From contig CANGQZ010000003.1 in assembly GCA_947455865.1 (NCBI GenBank), positions 1-46,697 of the forward strand: a DNA stretch of 46,697 nucleotides, written 5' to 3'. Position 1 is the first letter of the stretch; each line of letters opens with the position of its first letter. Made by a program: the position numbers and the translations under genes. Shown in pieces: positions 44,279-46,697 of this stretch. Under the pieces are notes generated by a model. That model was not told the origin of the DNA and made no database searches. It worked only from the letters and a program-made list of their open reading frames with translations. This DNA is from Sphingomonadaceae bacterium. GTDB taxonomy: Bacteria; Pseudomonadota; Alphaproteobacteria; Sphingomonadales; Sphingomonadaceae.

Positions 44279-45177
44279 TCGGTGTGCCGCGATGAGAGCG
44301 CGATGATCAGGCCAATCATCGCCAGCACCGCCCCGGCCGCCGCCAGCAGCGTCCAGCGATAGTTTTCGAACAGGGTTGAGAGCAGCATCGCCACGATCGG
44401 CGTGGTCACCCCGATATAGGCTGCCTTGGCCGCACCCATGTCGCGGATCAGTTTGAAGTTCATCGGAAAGGCCAGCACCGAACCGACGATCGCCAGCCAG
44501 CCGAGCGCGGCGAGATAGGCCGGGCTCGTATCGATCACCGGCGGGCCATCGACCGCGTAGGCATAAGCCGCGTCGATCAGCGTGCCCCAGATCATCGACC
44601 ATGCCATGAACGGCACCGCGCCCGAGGCGCGCGCGGCGGGCGCAGCCTGCGCCACGTTGGAGATCGATGCGGCGAGAATCCCGCCGAGCGCAAGCACGAT
44701 ACCCCACATGGCCATCCCGCCGGCCGGACCCAGCCGGACTTCGTGCAGCAACAGCAGCGCGATTCCGGCGATCGCCACCGCCGACCCGCCAAGGAACCGG
44801 GCCGACACCCGGCTGCCGAGAAAAATCGCCGAGAGCAGCGCATTGGGCACGAACAGCAGCGCATAAAGTACCGATACCAGCCCGGAGGTGAGATAACGCT
44901 CGGACTGGTAGAGCAGCTGGTAATTGAGCCAGAACTGGGTGAGCCCGGTCAGCACCGCCATCGCCTGCCCGCCCGGCGGCAGACGCAGCGATTCGCGCCG
45001 GACTTTGGCCAGCACCACCATCGCTGCCCCGGCTGCCACGAACCGCCAGACGATCGACCAGCTTGGCGGCACGGCGGCGAGCTGGCCCTTGATCGCCAGC
45101 CAGGTCGAACCCCAGATCACCGATAGGGCGATGAACGGGATCAGCGCCCCGCCGCCCGCGCGTGCGGCGGCCCTCAC
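44239..45177 (-). CDS. EamA/DMT family transporter
   Basis: A 312-residue drug/metabolite-type permease with ten predicted membrane helices in two EamA repeats (about 15-145 and 160-300). The first repeat starts FIALSVIWGSTWLAIKGQLA, the second WGIVLALGGILAASISNVA, and the late TPIVAMLLSTLFENYRWTLL is typical. The exported metabolite cannot be told. The start is GTG 45177 in a GTGA overlap with the threonine aldolase stop, so the two are translated together; amino-acid efflux would fit but is inferred. Its tail overlaps the facing SDR-like gene. Confidence 0.87.
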   Translation of the reverse strand: MRAAARAGGGALIPFIALSVIWGSTWLAIKGQLAAVPPSWSIVWRFVAAGAAMVVLAKVRRESLRLPPGGQAMAVLTGLTQFWLNYQLLYQSERYLTSGLVSVLYALLFVPNALLSAIFLGSRVSARFLGGSAVAIAGIALLLLHEVRLGPAGGMAMWGIVLALGGILAASISNVAQAAPAARASGAVPFMAWSMIWGTLIDAAYAYAVDGPPVIDTSPAYLAALGWLAIVGSVLAFPMNFKLIRDMGAAKAAYIGVTTPIVAMLLSTLFENYRWTLLAAAGAVLAMIGLIIALSSRHTDQPASSIARSPSR

Positions 45178-46175
45178 AGCGCGGCGATTGCGCGGGCGAG
45201 GGCCGCCACGTCGGCCGGTGCGCTATTCCAGGCGGTGACCAGCCGCGCGGCGCCTTCGCCCCAGTCGTAAAACGTGAACCCCTGCGCACGCAGCGCAGCG
45301 CGCTCGGCCGCACTGAACCGCACGAACAGTTCGTTGGCCTCGACCGGGTGCAACAGCCGTCCGGCACACGCCGCAGCCAGTTCCTGCGCTGCGGCATTGG
45401 CGGCGCGCGCGTTCTCCAGCCACAGGTCGCCTTCGAGCAGCGCAAGGATCTGCGCGGCGAGGAACCGCCCTTTCGATTGCAGATGCCCGGCGCGCTTGCG
45501 GCGATAGCGCACCACATCGGCCAGCACGGGATCGAAGAACACCATCGCCTCCGCGCTCATCCCGCCATTCTTGACGAACCCGAAGCTGAGCGCGGCGATC
45601 CGGTCCGCCGCGCAGGCCTCGGCGGGCGAGCAGCCGAGATGCGCCGCAGCATTGGCAAACCGCGCCCCATCGACATGGACGCGCAGGCCCCGCGCATCGG
45701 CCACATCGCACAGCGCCGCCAGTTCGCCCGGGCTATAGGCCCGGCCATATTCGCTCGCCTGCGTCAGCGACAGCGCCTGCGGCTGGACCTGATGGACATC
45801 GCGGCGAATCGGATCGAGCGCGGCGGCCAGCGTCGCCGGGGTCAGCTTCGCCCCCTCCCCCTCGGCCAGGATCAGCTTGGCGCCGTGGAGAAAGAACCCC
45901 GGCGCGCCGCCTTCGTCGATCTCGATATGCGCCTCGCGGTGGCACACCACCGCCCCGTGCGGCGGCACCAGCGGGGCGAGCGCAAGGCAGTTGGCGGCGG
46001 TCCCGGTCGCCGCCCACAGCGCAGCGCACGGCCGGCCGAACAGCGCCGAAAACGCCTGGTCCAGCCGCGCGCTCAGCGCGTCGCCATCATAGGGCGTGTC
46101 GGGCGCATCGGCGGCCTGCATCGCGGCCCACACGGCAGGGTGGACCCGGGCGGCGTTATCGGAGAGGAACTGCAT
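45174..46175 (-). CDS. Low-specificity threonine aldolase
   Basis: A 333-residue PLP enzyme of the beta-eliminating lyase group, splitting L-threonine (and allo-threonine) to glycine and acetaldehyde. The start FLSDNAARVHPAVWAAM is typical; HVDGARFANAAAHLG gives the cofactor-binding Asp, and SFGFVKNGGMSAEAMVFF contains the Schiff-base lysine. Length and motifs suggest the alphaproteobacterial LtaE-like branch, but beta-hydroxyaspartate or phenylserine aldolase cannot be excluded. It overlaps the EamA transporter by 4 bp, and is divergent from the GNAT-like gene. Confidence 0.88.
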   Translation of the reverse strand: MQFLSDNAARVHPAVWAAMQAADAPDTPYDGDALSARLDQAFSALFGRPCAALWAATGTAANCLALAPLVPPHGAVVCHREAHIEIDEGGAPGFFLHGAKLILAEGEGAKLTPATLAAALDPIRRDVHQVQPQALSLTQASEYGRAYSPGELAALCDVADARGLRVHVDGARFANAAAHLGCSPAEACAADRIAALSFGFVKNGGMSAEAMVFFDPVLADVVRYRRKRAGHLQSKGRFLAAQILALLEGDLWLENARAANAAAQELAAACAGRLLHPVEANELFVRFSAAERAALRAQGFTFYDWGEGAARLVTAWNSAPADVAALARAIAAL

Positions 46176-46257
46176 GATGCTCGCGGATTGCGGATGCAGC
46201 CGGGCGGGTCAAGGTGGTATCGGGCGCAACGAAGGCGCCAACGCGAAGGAGCCGGCA

Positions 46258-46560
46258 ATGGCAGAGGTCGAAATCGTCCGGCTGGATCAGGGCCAGGCCG
46301 GCGAATACCATGCCCATGTCCCCGGCCACAGCGCCCTCGGTCGCCTCACGTGGATCGCCCGCGATGACGCGGCCGGGCCGGTCCGCGTGGCCGAACACAC
46401 CCTCGTCCCGCGCGAACTCGAAGGGCAGGGCATCGCCGGCCAACTGGTCGCCGCGCTGATTGCCGATGCGCGCGCCCTCGGCTTCCGGATCGTGCCGCAG
46501 TGTTCCTATGTCGCCGCGCAATTCCGCCGCCACCCCGAATGGGCCGACCTCAAGGCCTGA
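46258..46560 (+). CDS. GNAT-like N-acetyltransferase-domain protein (YjdJ/NATD1 type)
   Basis: A 100-residue single-domain protein. LGRLTWIARDDAAGPVRVAEHTLVPRELEGQGIAGQLVAALI shows the acetyl-CoA loop (EGQGIAGQL) and the helix after it; IVPQCSYVAAQFRRHPEWADL is the conserved end of the small YjdJ/NATD1 group. Acetyl-CoA binding is expected, but the substrate is unknown. AAGGAG lies 6 nt ahead of the ATG. Its stop is immediately followed by the stop of the opposite-strand partial gene. Confidence 0.85.
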   Translation: MAEVEIVRLDQGQAGEYHAHVPGHSALGRLTWIARDDAAGPVRVAEHTLVPRELEGQGIAGQLVAALIADARALGFRIVPQCSYVAAQFRRHPEWADLKA

Positions 46561-46697
46561 TCAGTCAGATCTGGTCAGCCGCCGCCGGTTGGCCCGCACC
46601 GCCTTGCGATACTGCCGCACCCCGCCGCGCGCCACCGCAAGGCCGTCGGTGCCATAGGCGCCGGTCATCGCCCGCACGCTCAGCAGCGCCGCGGCCC
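46561..46697 (-). CDS. C-terminal fragment of a gene running off the window
   Basis: The minus strand is open from the window edge to TGA at 46561-46563, giving ALLSVRAMTGAYGTDGLA, then RGGVRQYRKAVRANRRR and a last LTRSD. The tail is strongly basic and GC-biased like coding sequence here. It abuts the GNAT-like stop tail to tail. The product cannot be named from these 45 codons. Confidence 0.55.
   Translation of the reverse strand, partial: AAALLSVRAMTGAYGTDGLAVARGGVRQYRKAVRANRRRLTRSD

Overview
The window looks like a stretch of core chromosome from a GC-rich alphaproteobacterium of the order Sphingomonadales (Sphingomonas/Novosphingobium/Sphingopyxis-like). This rests on gene content and style: a MipZ-type division ATPase, a class II (GlpX) fructose bisphosphatase near homoserine dehydrogenase, TonB-ExbB-ExbD-ExbD, a two-domain cold-shock protein with a glycine-rich arm, PII-Amt, petABC, and strong third-position GC. 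No plasmid, phage, transposase, CRISPR or antibiotic-resistance gene is visible. The genus cannot be fixed from the sequence alone.

Layout. 0-6.4 kb: cold-shock protein; TerC membrane protein; a tight three-gene run (rhodanese-like DUF442 protein, one-helix membrane protein, sterol-desaturase-type hydroxylase); a large TPR protein with a GT41/SPINDLY O-GlcNAc-transferase-like domain. 6.4-12 kb, all minus strand: glnK-amt under a good sigma-54 promoter, an EEP-family nuclease/phosphatase, release factor 3 and a LacX-like aldose epimerase. 12-16.3 kb: rpmI-rplT-pheS-pheT without infC. 16.3-24 kb: gamma-glutamylcyclotransferase-like protein, small ABM-type protein, hisN-like phosphatase, AraC regulator, prs, glpX, two secreted proteins of unknown function and hom. 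24-27 kb: tonB-exbB-exbD-exbD. 27-31 kb: a Lhr-like DEXH helicase divergent from an MgtC/DUF4010 membrane protein.

31-34.5 kb: mipZ, a J-domain membrane protein and phosphomannomutase in one run, divergent from panC. 34.6-36.2 kb: a small odd patch with a frameshifted Tad pilus gene, an AT-rich gap and an orphan winged-helix regulator whose receiver domain has lost its phosphorylation residues; it lies at the 3' end of tRNA-Gly(TCC). 36.4-46.7 kb: apt, petABC (cytochrome bc1), pgeF and pepN, a small NAD-binding epimerase-like protein, an EamA transporter with threonine aldolase, a GNAT-like protein and the tail of a truncated gene.

Most of the window is housekeeping: nitrogen sensing, translation, nucleotide and amino-acid synthesis, respiration and TonB energy transfer. 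The strongest unexplained signal is a nearly identical regulatory-looking element, three TTRCAA units spaced exactly 11 bp apart. It occurs just upstream of the EEP nuclease (9235-9264) and between the DEXH helicase and the DUF4010 gene (29482-29511), which suggests a shared regulon.
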